11,744 nucleotides of DNA, from assembly GCA_020696915.1 (NCBI GenBank), contig JAJFMR010000137.1, positions 1 through 11,744 of the forward strand. Reading direction: 5' to 3'. The DNA is from Rhizobiaceae bacterium. Lineage in GTDB: Bacteria > Pseudomonadota > Alphaproteobacteria > Rhizobiales > Rhizobiaceae. The position numbers and the translations under genes are program-made. Shown here piece after piece: positions 5,377-11,744 of this stretch (positions within the stretch are counted from its first letter, which is position 1; each line of letters begins with the position of its first letter). The notes beneath the pieces are model-generated. The model saw nothing but the letters and a program-made list of their open reading frames with translations, had not been told where the DNA came from and ran no database searches.

Positions 5377-7896
5377 GTGACGATCGACCTCCGCCTCGGC
5401 GCCGCCACTGCTCCGGCCAGTCTGCCCGAACCCTTCGTGAGCTGGTTCGCGGAGCGGGGCTGGACGCCGCGCGCCCACCAGATCGAGCTCCTCGGCAGGG
5501 CCGCGGCCGGCCGCTCCGTCTTGCTGATCGCTCCGACCGGCGCCGGCAAGACGCTGGCCGGCTTCCTTCCGAGCCTCGTCGACCTGGCGGTCCGGGGAAA
5601 GCGCCGGCCGGGCGAGGCGCATCGCGGCATCCACACGCTCTACATATCGCCGCTCAAGGCGCTGGCCGTCGATATCGAGCGCAATCTGTCGAAGCCGGTG
5701 GACCAGATGCAGCTGCCGGTGGCGCTGGAGACGCGGACCGGCGATACGCCCGCTCACAAAAGGCAGCGCCAGAAGCTGAAGCCTCCCGACATCCTGCTCA
5801 CCACGCCGGAGCAGCTCGCCTTGCTGATCGCGGCGCCCGACGCGCGGCCCTTCTTCGAGGACCTGCGCTACGTCGTATTGGACGAGCTGCATTCGCTGGT
5901 CACCTCGAAGCGCGGCCACCTTCTGGCGCTTGGCCTGGCGCGGTTGCGCAGTTTTCGGCCACGGCTGCAGGCGATCGGCCTTTCGGCGACGGTCGCCGAT
6001 CCCGACGCGCTCCGCCGCTGGCTGGTCGGCCAGAGGCCAGCCGGCGCCATGGCCGACCTCATCACCGTGGAAGGCGGCGCCCGGCCGGACGTTTCCGTGA
6101 TGGACTCGCAAGAGCGCGTGCCCTGGCAGGGCCACTCGTCGCGCTATGCCGTCCCCGAGATCTACGAGACGGTGAAGCGGCACAGGATGTCGCTGATCTT
6201 TGTCAATACGCGCAGCCAGGCCGAACTCCTGTTCAGCGAGCTATGGCGCACCAACGAGGACAATCTGCCGATCGCGCTGCATCACGGATCGCTGGACGTC
6301 AGCCAGCGCCGCCGCGTCGAGAAGGCAATGGCCGAGAGCAGCCTCCGTGCCATCGTCGCCACCTCGACCCTCGACCTCGGCATCGACTGGGGCGACGTCG
6401 ACCTGGTCATCCATGTCGGTGCGCCGAAGGGCGCCAGCCGTCTGGCGCAACGCATCGGGCGGGCCAACCACCGGATGAACGAGCCTTCGAAAGCGATACT
6501 GGTGCCGTCCAACCGCTTCGAGGTTCTGGAATGCCGGGCGGCTTTGGAAGCCAGCACCATAGGCGCGCAGGACACGCCGCCACTGGTGGCCGGCGCGCTC
6601 GACGTGCTCGCCCAGCACGTGCTGGGATCGGCATGTGCGGCTCCCTTCGAGGCCGGTCTTCTGTTCGAGGAGGTCAAGAGCGCCGCGCCCTATGCGGAAC
6701 TGCACCGCAAGACCTTCGACCGTGTGGTCGATTTCGTCGCCACCGGCGGCTATGCGCTGCGGAGCTACGAGCGCTACGCGAGAATCCGCAGGACCGCGGA
6801 TGGCCTGTGGCGCGTCGCCCATCCGCGCGTCGCGCAGCAATATCGCCTGAATGTCGGCACCATCATCGAAGTCCCGGCGCTGAACGTGCGCTATGTGCGC
6901 ACCGGCAGCGGCCTGGTGGCGCGCGGCGGTCCGATGCTGGGCAGGATAGAGGAAGCTTTTCTGGAGACGCTGGTGCCCGGCGACACGTTCCTGTTTGCCG
7001 GCAAGGTCCTGCGCTTCGAGGGCATTCGCGAGAACGAGTGCTTCGTCTCGAATGCGCCCGGCCAGGACGCCAAGGTCCCCTATTACGGCGGCGGCAAGTT
7101 TCCGCTGTCGACCTATCTTGCCGACCAGGTGCGCCTGATGCTGGCCGATCCGGCTAGGTGGAAGGCGCTGCCGGAGCAGGTGGCGGACTGGCTCCGCCTG
7201 CAGGCGGACGTTTCGGTTCTGCCGAAGCACGGCGAGCTGCTGGTCGAGACGTTCCCGCGGGGAAACCGCTTCTACATGGCAGCGTATGCCTTCGAGGGGC
7301 GCCTGGCGCACCAGACGCTGGGCATGCTGCTCACCAGGCGCCTCGAACGGGCCGGCGCCCGCCCGCTGGGCTTCGTAGCCACCGATTACGTGCTGTGCGT
7401 GTGGGCGCTGGCCGACCTCGGCAGCATGTTCAGGCGCGGCAAGCCTTCGCTCGCCTCGCTGTTCGAGGAGGACATGCTCGGCGACGACCTCGACGCCTGG
7501 CTCGCCGACAGCTGGATGCTGAAGCGGACCTTCCGCAACTGCGCGATGATTGCCGGTCTGATCGAGAAGCGTTATCCCGGCCAGGAAAAGAGCGGCCGGC
7601 AGGTGACGGTCTCGGCCGATCTCCTCTATGACGTGCTGCGCAGCCACGAGCCGGACCACATCCTGCTCGAAGCGACGCGCGACGATGCGGCCTCGGGCCT
7701 GCTCGATGTCAGGAGACTTGCCGAGATGCTGTCGCGCATCAAGGGCCGAATCATGCATAAGGAGCTCGACCGAATTTCCCCGCTCGCCGTGCCGATCATG
7801 CTGGAAGTGGGGCGCGAGCGGGTGGACGGCGAGGCCGGTGATGCGCTGCTGTCCGAAGCAGAGCAATTGATCGACGAGGCGGCGGGACGGCGGTGA
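5377..7896 (+). CDS. Ligase-associated DNA damage response DEXH-box helicase (Lhr-Core type)
   Basis: This is an 839-aa superfamily 2 helicase, expected to be an ATP-driven 3'-to-5' translocase like other Lhr-Core enzymes. Counted from the GTG at 5377, motifs run in order: WTPRAHQ (29-35), Walker A APTGAGKT (52-59), Ia SPLKALA (91-97), Ic TPEQL (143-147), DELH (169-172), SAT (203-205), IV FVNTR (275-279), V TSTLDLGIDW (329-338) and VI QRIGRANHR (358-366). The remainder is the winged-helix and beta-barrel Lhr region ending at the family's usual length, without the long C-terminal extension of full Lhr. The start is uncertain: the frame is open from 5248, there is no in-frame ATG near the expected N-terminus, and the choices are TTG 5341 (12 more residues) or GTG 5377. 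I prefer GTG because VTIDLRLG leads straight into the conserved domain. Neither has a good Shine-Dalgarno. The 3' end overlaps pdeM by GTGA, so the two are translationally coupled. Confidence 0.95.
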   Translation: MTIDLRLGAATAPASLPEPFVSWFAERGWTPRAHQIELLGRAAAGRSVLLIAPTGAGKTLAGFLPSLVDLAVRGKRRPGEAHRGIHTLYISPLKALAVDIERNLSKPVDQMQLPVALETRTGDTPAHKRQRQKLKPPDILLTTPEQLALLIAAPDARPFFEDLRYVVLDELHSLVTSKRGHLLALGLARLRSFRPRLQAIGLSATVADPDALRRWLVGQRPAGAMADLITVEGGARPDVSVMDSQERVPWQGHSSRYAVPEIYETVKRHRMSLIFVNTRSQAELLFSELWRTNEDNLPIALHHGSLDVSQRRRVEKAMAESSLRAIVATSTLDLGIDWGDVDLVIHVGAPKGASRLAQRIGRANHRMNEPSKAILVPSNRFEVLECRAALEASTIGAQDTPPLVAGALDVLAQHVLGSACAAPFEAGLLFEEVKSAAPYAELHRKTFDRVVDFVATGGYALRSYERYARIRRTADGLWRVAHPRVAQQYRLNVGTIIEVPALNVRYVRTGSGLVARGGPMLGRIEEAFLETLVPGDTFLFAGKVLRFEGIRENECFVSNAPGQDAKVPYYGGGKFPLSTYLADQVRLMLADPARWKALPEQVADWLRLQADVSVLPKHGELLVETFPRGNRFYMAAYAFEGRLAHQTLGMLLTRRLERAGARPLGFVATDYVLCVWALADLGSMFRRGKPSLASLFEEDMLGDDLDAWLADSWMLKRTFRNCAMIAGLIEKRYPGQEKSGRQVTVSADLLYDVLRSHEPDHILLEATRDDAASGLLDVRRLAEMLSRIKGRIMHKELDRISPLAVPIMLEVGRERVDGEAGDALLSEAEQLIDEAAGRR

Positions 7897-8609
7897 GCCT
7901 GGATCTCGAATCTTGCACGGACGATGAACGGCCGACGGCGATCGTGATCGCCGGCGAGCCCGCTCTCTGCGACCGCCGCGGCGCACTCTATTTTCCCGGC
8001 CACGGGCTGCTCTGCGTTTCCGACATGCACCTGGAGAAAGGCTCCTCCCTGGCGCGGCGCGGCTATCTGGTCCCTCCCTATGACAGCGCCGCGACGCTTA
8101 TCCGCCTCGAGGCGGCGGTCGCAAAATGGCGGCCGCGCATCGTCGTCAGCCTCGGCGACAGCTTCCACGACTGCGACGGCGCCGGCCGTATGCCGGACAA
8201 CCTGCGGGCCGGGCTTGCGGCGCTGGCGACAGGCCGCGACTGGTTCTGGGTCGCCGGCAATCACGATCCGCAGCCGCCGGCCGGCCTGCCGGGCGAGACG
8301 GTGAACGCCATCTCGCTCGGCGCCCTGACCTTTCGGCATCACCCGGGCCCCGGTGCTTCGGACGGCGAAATCGCCGGCCATCTGCACCCCGGCGCAATGA
8401 TCGTGCAGCGCGGGCGCGCGGTGCGCCGCCGCTGCTTCGCGGCCGACGGCCGGCGCCTGATCATGCCGGCCTTCGGCGCCTATACCGGTTCTCTCAACGT
8501 GCTTGACCGCGCCTATGCCGGGCTGTTCCGGCGCGATGGGTTCATGGCCTACATGATCGGAGCGCAACGGATCTTCGCCATTTCTGGCGGCTTGCTGCGG
8601 CCGGGCTGA
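7893..8609 (+). CDS. pdeM: Ligase-associated DNA damage response endonuclease PdeM (metallophosphoesterase)
   Basis: This 238-aa protein is a calcineurin-like metallophosphoesterase. In this cluster it is known as a manganese-dependent single-strand DNA endonuclease. The binuclear metal site is complete: DMH (D44, H46), SLGDSFHD (D89 and the following FHD), GNHD (122-125), H149 in FRHHP and GHLHP (162-166), then the family motif FGAYTGSLNV (194-203). The GTG start at 7893 overlaps the helicase TGA by 4 bp (GTGA), which fixes the start and implies translational coupling. A following ATG at 7924 would remove about 10 residues and is less likely given the overlap. It is the last gene of the plus-strand arm; a 66 bp spacer separates it from the convergent TerB-family gene. 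Nothing in it looks degraded. Confidence 0.95.
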   Translation: MSLDLESCTDDERPTAIVIAGEPALCDRRGALYFPGHGLLCVSDMHLEKGSSLARRGYLVPPYDSAATLIRLEAAVAKWRPRIVVSLGDSFHDCDGAGRMPDNLRAGLAALATGRDWFWVAGNHDPQPPAGLPGETVNAISLGALTFRHHPGPGASDGEIAGHLHPGAMIVQRGRAVRRRCFAADGRRLIMPAFGAYTGSLNVLDRAYAGLFRRDGFMAYMIGAQRIFAISGGLLRPG

Positions 8610-8675
8610 GCATCACGTCTGGAAAACCAGCGCGCCCCAAAAGCGCACAAGACCGTGAGCGAGACGAAGCCCTCG
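8610..8675. other. Convergent spacer with two short hairpins, no clear terminator
   Basis: The spacer between the pdeM and TerB-family stops holds CTGG-AAAA-CCAG (8619-8630). A 5-bp stem, GACGA-AGCCC-TCGTC (8663-8677), overlaps the TerB-family stop. Neither has a U-tract on the relevant strand, so bidirectional intrinsic termination is possible but weakly supported. Confidence 0.2.
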
Positions 8676-9089
8676 TCAGGTAAGGCTTCTCTGCCGGGCC
8701 TTGTTGGCGCGCTCGATCGCCGCGACGGTCAGCGGATCGACGCTGAGGTGGCGGCGCAGCAATTGCAGCACCCGGTATTCCTCCATGCGCATCTCCAGAT
8801 CGACGGCCGCCACTTCGAAGGCAGCCGCATAGGCGGTATCGTGGAGATGCTCGGGCACCGCCTTGCGGGCGATCCGCAGGACCTCTTCGAGCCCGTTCTC
8901 CTCGGCGACGAGCTTCTGGCAGTCCTGTGCGACCTGCAGCAGCCGGTCGGGCGGGAAATCCTCGAAGATCGGCCAGCTGCGTACCACCTCGCCGATCCGT
9001 TGCAGCTCGACGTTCGTCATGTCGCGATCGGATGCCGATGTCACCACCATCAGGTAGATCAGCGCTTCGTGGGGAGTCGGCCGCGCCAT
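8676..9089 (-). CDS. TerB-family (tellurite-resistance-like) small protein
   Basis: This is a 137-aa, all-helical cytoplasmic protein. The first conserved unit, DRDMTNVELQRIGEVV (21-36), and a second, VDLEMRMEEYRVLQLLRRHL (96-115), reproduce the paired acidic-helix pattern of the TerB fold (Asp-rich turn followed by E...I/L helix), which binds a metal in characterised members. The ATG at 9089 is preferred over one 20 codons upstream because family members begin near ARPTPHEALIYLMVV, and GGAG lies 10 nt before it. Most rhizobial relatives have unknown function, and the tellurite label is a family name rather than evidence of resistance. No other ter genes are nearby. It is divergent from lysK and convergent with pdeM, so it is probably a single-gene transcript. 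The larger overlapping minus frame (8542-9192) is a shadow. Confidence 0.85.
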   Translation of the reverse strand: MARPTPHEALIYLMVVTSASDRDMTNVELQRIGEVVRSWPIFEDFPPDRLLQVAQDCQKLVAEENGLEEVLRIARKAVPEHLHDTAYAAAFEVAAVDLEMRMEEYRVLQLLRRHLSVDPLTVAAIERANKARQRSLT

Positions 9090-9120
9090 GTGCTGGTTTC
9101 TCCGTTTCGGCGATTGCCCT

Positions 9121-9149
9121 GCTGTAGGAACTTGGCAGTTGCACGGCAA
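9121..9149 (-). promoter_or_regulatory. Candidate promoter of the TerB-family gene
   Basis: On the minus strand TTGCCG (plus 9144-9149) and TACAGC (plus 9121-9126) are separated by exactly 17 bp. This would give a leader of about 25 nt before the ATG at 9089. The -10 is a moderate match, so confidence is limited. Confidence 0.3.
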
Positions 9150-9168
9150 GCCGAAACGTGACGCATCG

Positions 9169-9197
9169 TTGACGTGCCGGACATGCCCGCATAGATC
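9169..9197 (+). promoter_or_regulatory. lysK: Candidate sigma-70 promoter of lysK
   Basis: TTGACG (9169-9174) and TAGATC (9192-9197) are separated by 17 bp. The -35 matches 5 of 6 consensus bases. Initiation near 9204 gives a leader of about 40 nt before the ATG at 9244. It is the best promoter match in the window and lies in the correct divergent spacer. Confidence 0.45.
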
Positions 9198-9205
9198 ATG
9201 CCGCC

Positions 9206-9225
9206 TGCCGGCAGGGTCGCCGGCA
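9206..9225 (+). promoter_or_regulatory. lysK: Inverted repeat in the lysK leader
   Basis: TGCCGGC (9206-9212), a 6-nt loop AGGGTC and GCCGGCA (9219-9225) form a perfect 7-bp stem between the candidate promoter and the start codon. GCCTGCCGG at 9203-9211 recurs exactly at 9246-9254, overlapping the first lysK codons. The 3' arm could therefore pair with either copy. It might be a leader hairpin, a protein operator or chance in GC-rich DNA. Confidence 0.3.
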
Positions 9226-9243
9226 AGTCAGTCGGGAAAAACC

Positions 9244-10896
9244 ATGCCTGCCGGAAGCCCCATCGATCTCTCCCCCGAAGTGACGGCCGCCGCAGCCGAA
9301 AGCAGGGCCTGGCCGTTCGAGGAGGCCAGGAAGATCATCGAGCGCTACAAGGGCGGCGCGTTTCCGGAGACCGTCCTGTTCGAAACTGGCTACGGGCCGT
9401 CCGGCCTGCCGCATATCGGCACCTTCGGAGAGGTCGCCCGCACCTCGATGGTGCGCCACGCCTTCCGCGTGCTGACCAGGGACCAGGTGGCGACGCAGCT
9501 CCTGTGCTTCTCCGACGACGTCGACGGCATGCGCAAGGTGCCCGACAACGTACCCAACCGCGATCTCCTCATCCCGCATCTCGGCAAGCCGCTGACGCGT
9601 GTGCCAGATCCGTTCGGCGAGCATGAGAGCTTCGGCCATCACAACAATGCGATGCTCAGGCGCTTCCTGGACACGTTCGGCTTCGACTACGAATTCGCCT
9701 CCGCACTCGACTACTACACGTCCGGCCGTTTCGATGACGGTCTCGTCCGGATGCTGGAGAACTACGACGAGGTCATGGAGGTGATGCTGCCGACGTTGCG
9801 CGAGGAACGGCGGCGGACCTATGCGCCGATCCTGCCGCTGCATCCCGAAACAGGCGTCGTCATGCAGGTGCCGATCGAGGAGGTGCATCCCGAACGCGCC
9901 ACCGTGGTGTGGACGGATCCGACCACCGGCAAGCGCTGGGAAACCAGCGTCAAGGGGGGCGGCTGCAAGGCGCAGTGGAAGCCGGATTGGGCGCTGCGCT
10001 GGGCGGTGCTGTCGGTCGATTACGAGATGTCCGGCAAGGACCACATCGACAATGTCAGGACGTCGTCGAAGATCTGCCGCATCCTCGGCGGGCGCCCGCC
10101 CGAGGGCTTCAACTACGAGCTTTTCCTCGACGAGAACGGCGAGAAGATCTCGAAGTCGAAGGGCAACGGCATCACCATCGACGAATGGCTGACCTACGCG
10201 CCGAGCGAAAGTCTCGGCCTCTATATGTTCCAGCGTCCGCGCACCGCCAAGAAGCTGTATTTCGATGTCATTCCCAAGGCAGTCGACGAGTATTACGCCT
10301 TCCTGTCGGCTTATCCGCGCCAGGACTGGAAGGAGCGGCTGGGCAATCCGGTATGGCACATGCACGACGGCAACCCGCCCAGCGTCGACATGCCGGTGCC
10401 TTTCGCGCTGCTGCTGAACCTGGTGAGCGCCTCCAACGCGCATTCGAAGGATGTGCTGTGGGGATTCATCTCCCGCCACGCGGGCGGCGCCTCGCCCGCC
10501 ACGCATCCGGAACTCGACCGGCTGGTCGGCCATGCCATCCGCTACTTCGACGATTTCGTGAAGCCGCAAAAGGCCTATCGCGCGCCCGACGCGGTTGAGC
10601 GCGAGGCGCTGAAGGAACTGGCAGAGGCGCTGGGCCGCCTGCCCGCGCCGGCGGACGGCGAGGCGATCCAGAACGCGGCGCTCAACGTGGCGCGGCGGAT
10701 CGAGCGTTACCAGGATCATTCCAGGCAGGCGCCGGAAGGCGGCCCCGGCGTGTCCGTCGCTTTCTTCCAGATGATCTACCAGGTGCTGATCGGCCAGGAG
10801 CGGGGCCCGCGCTTCGGCTCCTTCGCTGCGCTTTACGGGATTGCCGAGACACGCGCGCTCATCGACCGCGCGCTGGCCGGTCAGCTGGCGGCGTAG
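9244..10896 (+). CDS. lysK: Lysine--tRNA ligase, class I
   Basis: This 550-aa enzyme charges tRNA-Lys with lysine using ATP in the cytoplasm. It is the class I (Rossmann, archaeal-type) form, usual in many alphaproteobacteria in place of the class II LysS. The signature HIGH element appears as PHIGT (56-60) in GPSGLPHIGTFGE, and KMSKS as KISKS (301-305) in GEKISKSKGNG. The segment GGGCKAQWKPDWALRWAVL (238-256) and SGKDHID (263-269) are characteristic of the family. Residues about 340-550 are the helical anticodon-binding region. The ATG at 9244 is chosen because PIDLSPEV leads into the conserved domain, GGGA lies upstream, and the longer frame (from 9088) would run through the promoter and the TerB-family start. 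Its 3' end overlaps the convergent SNase-like gene by 38 bp. Identification is very secure. As the only LysRS seen here it is probably essential, unless a class II copy exists elsewhere. Confidence 0.97.
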   Translation: MPAGSPIDLSPEVTAAAAESRAWPFEEARKIIERYKGGAFPETVLFETGYGPSGLPHIGTFGEVARTSMVRHAFRVLTRDQVATQLLCFSDDVDGMRKVPDNVPNRDLLIPHLGKPLTRVPDPFGEHESFGHHNNAMLRRFLDTFGFDYEFASALDYYTSGRFDDGLVRMLENYDEVMEVMLPTLREERRRTYAPILPLHPETGVVMQVPIEEVHPERATVVWTDPTTGKRWETSVKGGGCKAQWKPDWALRWAVLSVDYEMSGKDHIDNVRTSSKICRILGGRPPEGFNYELFLDENGEKISKSKGNGITIDEWLTYAPSESLGLYMFQRPRTAKKLYFDVIPKAVDEYYAFLSAYPRQDWKERLGNPVWHMHDGNPPSVDMPVPFALLLNLVSASNAHSKDVLWGFISRHAGGASPATHPELDRLVGHAIRYFDDFVKPQKAYRAPDAVEREALKELAEALGRLPAPADGEAIQNAALNVARRIERYQDHSRQAPEGGPGVSVAFFQMIYQVLIGQERGPRFGSFAALYGIAETRALIDRALAGQLAA

Positions 10897-11629
10897 TCCC
10901 GGAGGCGGCCGCGGAAGCGGTCGCTGCGGACTCCGCGGTGGGCTCGGTCAGGTCCGGCGGCGGTCCGAAAATGCCTTTTCGGGCGGTGCGCGCCGCGGCC
11001 TCGGCCTCGGCATAGGAGCCGCCCGGGGCCGCGCGCGCCCAGCCGTTCGCAACCAGCCACGCCCCGGCATCCTGCTTGCCGAGCCTGCAGGCGGCCGTGA
11101 CGTCGCCGCCGGCCTCGGGCGGCAGGTCGCAGTCGAGCGCCCGGCCCCTCAACCACATCCGGAAGGCGGTGCGTGCCCGCATTCCGCAGGCCCAGGTCTG
11201 GCCCCCAAACTCGCAGGTCTCGTCTGGGGGAAGGCTGTCCGTCCCGGCAATGGTCACCGTCACGCCCATCCCCTCGACCACCGCCGATTCCACGGCCAGC
11301 GGCCGGAACAGCATGCTGCCCTTATCCTCATGCTTCGGCGGCAGCGGCACCGACAGATCGCTGAGCGGCGGACGGGGCGCTGCCCATTCCAGCTTTCCAG
11401 TGTCGAGTTCCGGGGGTGCCACGACGTCCGGCGCGATCTGCCGCGACGCGCCTTGGGTGGCCGGCGGCCGGTTTTCCGGATCGGCGGGCGGAGCAGGCGG
11501 CAGCCCGGTACCGGCGACGCTTTCTGCCGGCGCATCCACCTGGCGGGCTGCATGCCGGCCGCCGACGAACACGCCGAGGCCGATCAGCACGAAGGTGACC
11601 GACAGGATTGCCGGAACGGCGGCTCGCAT
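10859..11629 (-). CDS. Membrane-anchored staphylococcal-nuclease-like (thermonuclease family) protein, probably catalytically inactive
   Basis: The protein is 256 aa. Residues 5-24 (VPAILSVTFVLIGLGVFVGG) form an uncleaved-looking signal anchor, putting the rest in the periplasm. Residues 30-105 are a Pro/Ala-rich linker. Residues about 108-224 align by eye with the SNase/thermonuclease fold: IAGTDS (127-132), TWACG (145-149), LRGRALDCD (160-168), CRLG (181-184), AWLVANGWARA (190-200), and the Y..AE..AR....GIFG ending (206-222). The usual VVDGDT reads VVEGMG, the RL.GID arginine is T126, and the second catalytic arginine (normally GR before the C..G strand) is absent. Nuclease activity is thus doubtful. 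Four cysteines (C139, C148, C167, C181) may form disulfides. The ATG at 11629 has an AGGCGG Shine-Dalgarno overlapping the upstream stop. It lies 6 bp after a probable S24 regulator, so it is co-transcribed. Confidence 0.85.
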   Translation of the reverse strand: MRAAVPAILSVTFVLIGLGVFVGGRHAARQVDAPAESVAGTGLPPAPPADPENRPPATQGASRQIAPDVVAPPELDTGKLEWAAPRPPLSDLSVPLPPKHEDKGSMLFRPLAVESAVVEGMGVTVTIAGTDSLPPDETCEFGGQTWACGMRARTAFRMWLRGRALDCDLPPEAGGDVTAACRLGKQDAGAWLVANGWARAAPGGSYAEAEAAARTARKGIFGPPPDLTEPTAESAATASAAASGTTPPADRPARGR

Positions 11630-11635
11630 GGCCGC

Positions 11636-11744
11636 CTACTGGCTCGCCCAGACGATACGCGCCATCCATTCGACGTCGCGGGCCGGCAAGTGTCGGTCGG
11701 GGTGCTCCGGATTGACTGAGACGAGTTCGATCGTGCGTGCCGTG
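11636..11744 (-). CDS. C-terminal end of a probable S24/LexA-like HTH transcriptional regulator (5' part outside window)
   Basis: A minus-strand frame enters from the right edge and ends at TAG (11636-11638). Its last 35 residues begin TARTIELVSVNPEHPD and end VEWMARIVWASQ. Strand T-x-x-IEL-x-S-x-NP followed by DVEWMARIVWASQ resembles the C-terminus of XRE-type regulators with a peptidase S24 domain in rhizobia. The catalytic Ser/Lys and the HTH lie beyond the window, so activity cannot be judged. The SNase-like gene starts 6 bp downstream, implying one operon with the regulator first. The family call rests on a short tail and could be wrong; the coding nature of the frame is better supported than its name. 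Confidence 0.6.
   Translation of the reverse strand, partial: TARTIELVSVNPEHPDRHLPARDVEWMARIVWASQ

Noticed and set aside
4278..5400. LexA/SOS boxes in the spacers of the repair cluster
   Set aside because: No GTTC-N7-GTTC or GAAC-N7-GAAC was found in 4278-4375 or 5219-5376; nearest matches had wrong bases or spacing.
5325..7157. 610-aa plus-strand frame overlapping the helicase
   Set aside because: Arg/Pro/Gly-rich out-of-frame reading; the other frame has all SF2 helicase motifs.
6241..7986. 581-aa minus-strand frame opposite helicase and pdeM
   Set aside because: Antisense to two well-identified genes and without recognisable motifs.
1619..8609. Reading the cluster as an anti-phage or restriction system
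   Set aside because: The four nucleic-acid enzymes match the known ligase-associated repair module. The methyltransferase lacks DNA-methyltransferase motifs and there is no specificity subunit or restriction enzyme.
8676..9089. TerB-family gene as a sign of a tellurite-resistance operon
   Set aside because: No other ter genes are present; this small rhizobial type commonly stands alone and its function is unknown.
8542..9192. 216-aa minus-strand frame covering the TerB-family gene
   Set aside because: Arg-rich shadow in another frame that overlaps the end of pdeM; the TerB-like reading is far better.
9088..9243. N-terminal extension of lysK to position 9088
   Set aside because: It would be Cys/Arg-rich, run through the best promoter match and overlap the TerB-family start; the ATG at 9244 has a Shine-Dalgarno and family-like N-terminus.
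9196..10719. 507-aa minus-strand frame opposite lysK
   Set aside because: Antisense to a complete tRNA synthetase; product looks like a reverse-frame translation of codon-biased DNA.

Overview
The window is GC-rich, about 65-68% by eye, and reads as chromosomal DNA of an alphaproteobacterium, most likely a Rhizobiales member near Mesorhizobium, Aminobacter or Nitratireductor. The grounds are a class I (archaeal-type) lysyl-tRNA synthetase, the ligase-associated DNA repair cluster, a TerB-family protein of rhizobial type, and strong G/C preference at third codon positions. No rRNA, tRNA, CRISPR array, insertion sequence or integrase was seen. Long antisense open frames are frequent, as expected at this GC content, and are not treated as genes.

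Layout, left to right. (1) Positions 1-284 (+) hold the probable 3' end of an unidentified gene. (2) 329-1615 (+) encodes an unknown single-pass membrane protein with a proline-rich linker and a beta-rich outer domain. (3) 1619-8609 is a DNA repair island. On the minus strand a beta-CASP metallo-beta-lactamase exonuclease (3267-4277) is followed by an ATP-dependent DNA ligase (1619-3217). On the plus strand lie a COG4976-like methyltransferase (4376-5218), a DEXH helicase of Lhr-Core type (5377-7896) and the metallophosphoesterase endonuclease PdeM (7893-8609). (4) 8676-9089 (-) is a small TerB-fold protein. (5) 9244-10896 (+) is lysK. (6) On the minus strand, the C-terminal end of a probable S24/LexA-like HTH regulator enters from the right edge (11636-11744). 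It is followed after 6 bp by a membrane-anchored staphylococcal-nuclease-like protein (10859-11629) whose catalytic residues look lost.

Ligase, exonuclease, helicase and phosphoesterase are the four known parts of the ligase-associated (Lhr/Exo/Lig/Pe) repair cluster. The family annotation links it to the response to cisplatin-type DNA damage. Together they supply unwinding, end trimming, single-strand cutting and sealing. Two things differ from a simple four-gene operon: the set is split into two divergent arms, and a methyltransferase gene sits between them. That gene shares a 98 bp divergent control region with the exonuclease.

The most useful leads are the embedded methyltransferase and its shared control region, the apparently dead SNase-like pseudoenzyme behind an S24 regulator, possible competing hairpins in the lysK leader, and a 16-codon frame bridging exonuclease and ligase by TGATG overlaps at both ends. 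I found no clear evidence of a wholly undescribed system. The strongest candidate for something new is the methyltransferase as a fifth member of the repair module.
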